Of a DNA stretch of 64,000 nt, positions 62,453 to 64,000 are shown one piece after another. Under the pieces are notes generated by a model. The model made no database searches. It was not told the DNA's origin and worked only from the letters and a program-made list of their open reading frames with translations. The stretch is taken from NCBI GenBank assembly GCA_045648985.1, contig JAZROZ010000015.1, positions 1 through 64,000 on the forward strand, in the 5' to 3' direction. Made by a program: the position numbers and the translations under genes. Source of the DNA: SIG437 sp045648985 (GTDB lineage Bacteria; Bacillota; Clostridia; UBA1381; UBA9506). Positions within the stretch are counted from its first letter, which is position 1; each line of letters opens with the position of its first letter.

Positions 62453-63706
62453 GTGAAAAAATATGATTTGGCTGTAATAGGCGGAGGCTTTACAGGAGTT
62501 GCAGCAGCAGTGTCTGCAGCAAGGGAAGGCTTATCAGTTTTACTTGTTGAAAAATCTGGTTCTCTTGGCGGTGCAATGACTAACTGTCTTGTGTATCCAT
62601 TTATGAAATTTTGGACAAACGACCCAGAAACAAAAGAAAGGGAGTATTTGTCAGAAGGCATTTTTATGGAAATGCAAAAAAGACGCAAAGATGTTAACCC
62701 TGAGATGGCAGATTTTAGAGTTAATACTGAATATTTCAAAACAATTATGGATGATATGTGCTGTGAGGCTGGAGTAGATATATTATTCCATGCAACTATG
62801 TATGATGTGGTAAAAGAAGAAAGAGAAATAAAAGCCATAAGAGTTATTGCAGGGAGTGAAAAATTAGAACTGCAGGCTGACTTTTTCATAGATTCAACAG
62901 GAGATGGAAATTTGTTTTATCTCGCGGGATGTGACTATCTTTTGGGTCGTGAATCTGATGGCTTGTGTCAGCCGATGACTACATGCTTTAGAATGAGTGG
63001 AGTGGATGTTGAAGCTATAAAAGAAGAGCGTCCAAAGCTTCAGGAAATTTATAAAGAGCATAAAAATCAAGGCAAAATTCAAAATCCGAGAGAAAACCTT
63101 TTATTTTTCTACGGTATAGCTGATGGTATAATTCACTTTAACACAACAAGAATTATAAAGCTTAACCCGACAAATCCATTTGATGTAAGTAAGGCAGAAA
63201 TTGAGGCAAGAAGGCAGATTAATGAAACTATAAACTTCTTAAAGGAAAATTCAAAAGCGTGCAAAAACAGCACGCTAATCTCTATAGCATCGGATATAGG
63301 TATAAGAGAAAGCAGAAAGCTAAAGGGCGAGTACATATTAACTGAATCTGACCTTAAGGAATGTACAAGATTTGAAGACTCTATAGCTTTAGGAAATTAT
63401 GATATAGATATTCATAATCCTTCAGGCGCAGGTACAAGTCATTATTATTTTAAAGATGGTGAGTATTATACAATTCCTTACAGAAGCTTGCTTCCAAAGG
63501 AATATGATAATATGCTTGTTGCAGGACGTTGTATTTCCGCAACACACGAGGCACAGGCATCAATAAGAATTATGCCTATTTGTGCATGTCTTGGTGAGGC
63601 GGCAGGAACAGCTGTAGCTGTTGCCAAAAATACAGGCAAAAATACACACACGCTTGATATAAAAGCTGTTCAGAAGATTTTAAAAGAAAATGGCGCAAAG
63701 CTATAA
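62453..63706 (+). CDS. FAD-dependent oxidoreductase
   Basis: About 417 residues. The N-terminal dinucleotide-binding motif is YDLAVIGGGFTGVAAAVSA, with the ribose-binding Glu in VEKSGSLGGAMTN. Later are DFFIDSTGDGNLFYLAG and the C-terminal VAGRCISATHEAQASIRIMP. This matches the FAD_oxidored-type family (similar to PF12831); the substrate is unknown. GAGGTG overlaps an earlier GTG, so GTG 62453 is chosen. A terminator follows. Confidence 0.88.
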   Translation: MKKYDLAVIGGGFTGVAAAVSAAREGLSVLLVEKSGSLGGAMTNCLVYPFMKFWTNDPETKEREYLSEGIFMEMQKRRKDVNPEMADFRVNTEYFKTIMDDMCCEAGVDILFHATMYDVVKEEREIKAIRVIAGSEKLELQADFFIDSTGDGNLFYLAGCDYLLGRESDGLCQPMTTCFRMSGVDVEAIKEERPKLQEIYKEHKNQGKIQNPRENLLFFYGIADGIIHFNTTRIIKLNPTNPFDVSKAEIEARRQINETINFLKENSKACKNSTLISIASDIGIRESRKLKGEYILTESDLKECTRFEDSIALGNYDIDIHNPSGAGTSHYYFKDGEYYTIPYRSLLPKEYDNMLVAGRCISATHEAQASIRIMPICACLGEAAGTAVAVAKNTGKNTHTLDIKAVQKILKENGAKL

Positions 63707-63752
63707 AAATTGAAGTATATAAATAAGCATGTGTACGGACAATTATAGTAAA

Positions 63753-63795
63753 AGAGGTAGTATTTGGTTGTTAACAGATACTACCTCTCATTTTA
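63753..63795 (+). terminator. Rho-independent terminator after the FAD oxidoreductase
   Basis: AGAGGTAGTAT and ATACTACCTCT form a stem with a 14-base loop, followed by a T-rich tail. Confidence 0.85.
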
Positions 63796-63946
63796 TTATC
63801 AGGTCATTAATTGACAGTAATAGACTTATCCAAAATAATCCAATAAGTTTAAATATTGTCTAAAATGATTGAAATATTTGCTTATGCACACGTGAATCTC
63901 AATGCTATTTTTTTCAATATAGTCCAAAAGATGTTGTTATCATTAA

Positions 63947-63975
63947 TTGACTTTTTTATCTTATCATAGTAGAAT
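63947..63975 (+). promoter_or_regulatory. SigA-like promoter of a gene beyond the window
   Basis: TTGACT (63947-63952), 17-base spacer, TAGAAT (63970-63975). The remaining 3' sequence (63796-64000) contains no open frame I can support. Confidence 0.6.
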
Positions 63976-64000
63976 TAATTTATAAAAGTATTTTTAGTAA

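Overview
The window reads as chromosome of a low-GC anaerobic member of the Clostridia (Firmicutes). Supporting signs are AT-rich codon use, strong GGAGG-type ribosome binding sites, SigA-type promoters with 17-base spacers, glycine, c-di-GMP-I and L10 leader RNAs of Firmicute style, an SLH-anchored surface protein, an energy-coupling-factor (ECF) vitamin transporter, and NfnAB, an electron-bifurcating enzyme of anaerobes. I see no rRNA, tRNA, CRISPR array, phage or intact insertion sequence. The species cannot be named from the sequence alone.

Layout. 1-920: the end of an unknown gene, then two tandem copies of an unusual structured repeat made of small hairpins. 921-7267: an OPA-like MFS transporter, a relic of a phosphate transporter/regulator pair, a LysR regulator, an MBOAT O-acyltransferase with an SGNH partner, and a HAD phosphatase. 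7318-14345: a glycine riboswitch and its alanine/glycine symporter, an ECF transporter in which two ATPases and a membrane S-like domain are fused, a sugar kinase and an esterase. 14354-17491: nagB, then decayed c-di-GMP genes (GGDEF and EAL relics) around an intact c-di-GMP-I riboswitch and an intact VTC-type polyphosphate polymerase. 17497-21578: an E2-like acyltransferase homologue without the catalytic His, a coiled-coil membrane protein, an SLH surface protein and a YgjV-family protein. 21641-27325: a ribose/galactose-type ABC importer, a second OPA-like transporter and pyrophosphatase.

27352-58461 is mostly housekeeping, nearly all on the + strand: typA, nfnAB, dgt-dnaG-rpoD, an acetylxylan-esterase-like hydrolase, an orphan zinc-ribbon protein, a MATE pump with a Gfo/Idh oxidoreductase, DUF2232-gdpP-rplI-dnaB-tilS-hpt-ftsH, a DUF4432 mutarotase-like protein, rplJL with an L10 leader, rsmG (- strand), addA, and rpsB-tsf behind a possible structured leader. 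58470-64000: L-fucose isomerase, a tiny Asn/Gln-rich protein with a sporulation-like promoter, a YczE/YitT-type membrane protein, and a PocR/AraC regulator divergent from a FAD oxidoreductase.

Themes: carbohydrate scavenging (ABC importer, fucI, nagB, PfkB kinase, esterases, mutarotase) sits among accessory genes, while core replication, transcription and translation genes form compact operons. The most unusual items are the paired structured repeats at 191-650, the c-di-GMP-controlled polyphosphate polymerase among dead c-di-GMP enzymes, the ATPase-ATPase-S fusion, the 41-residue Asn/Gln-rich protein, and the possible rpsB leader.
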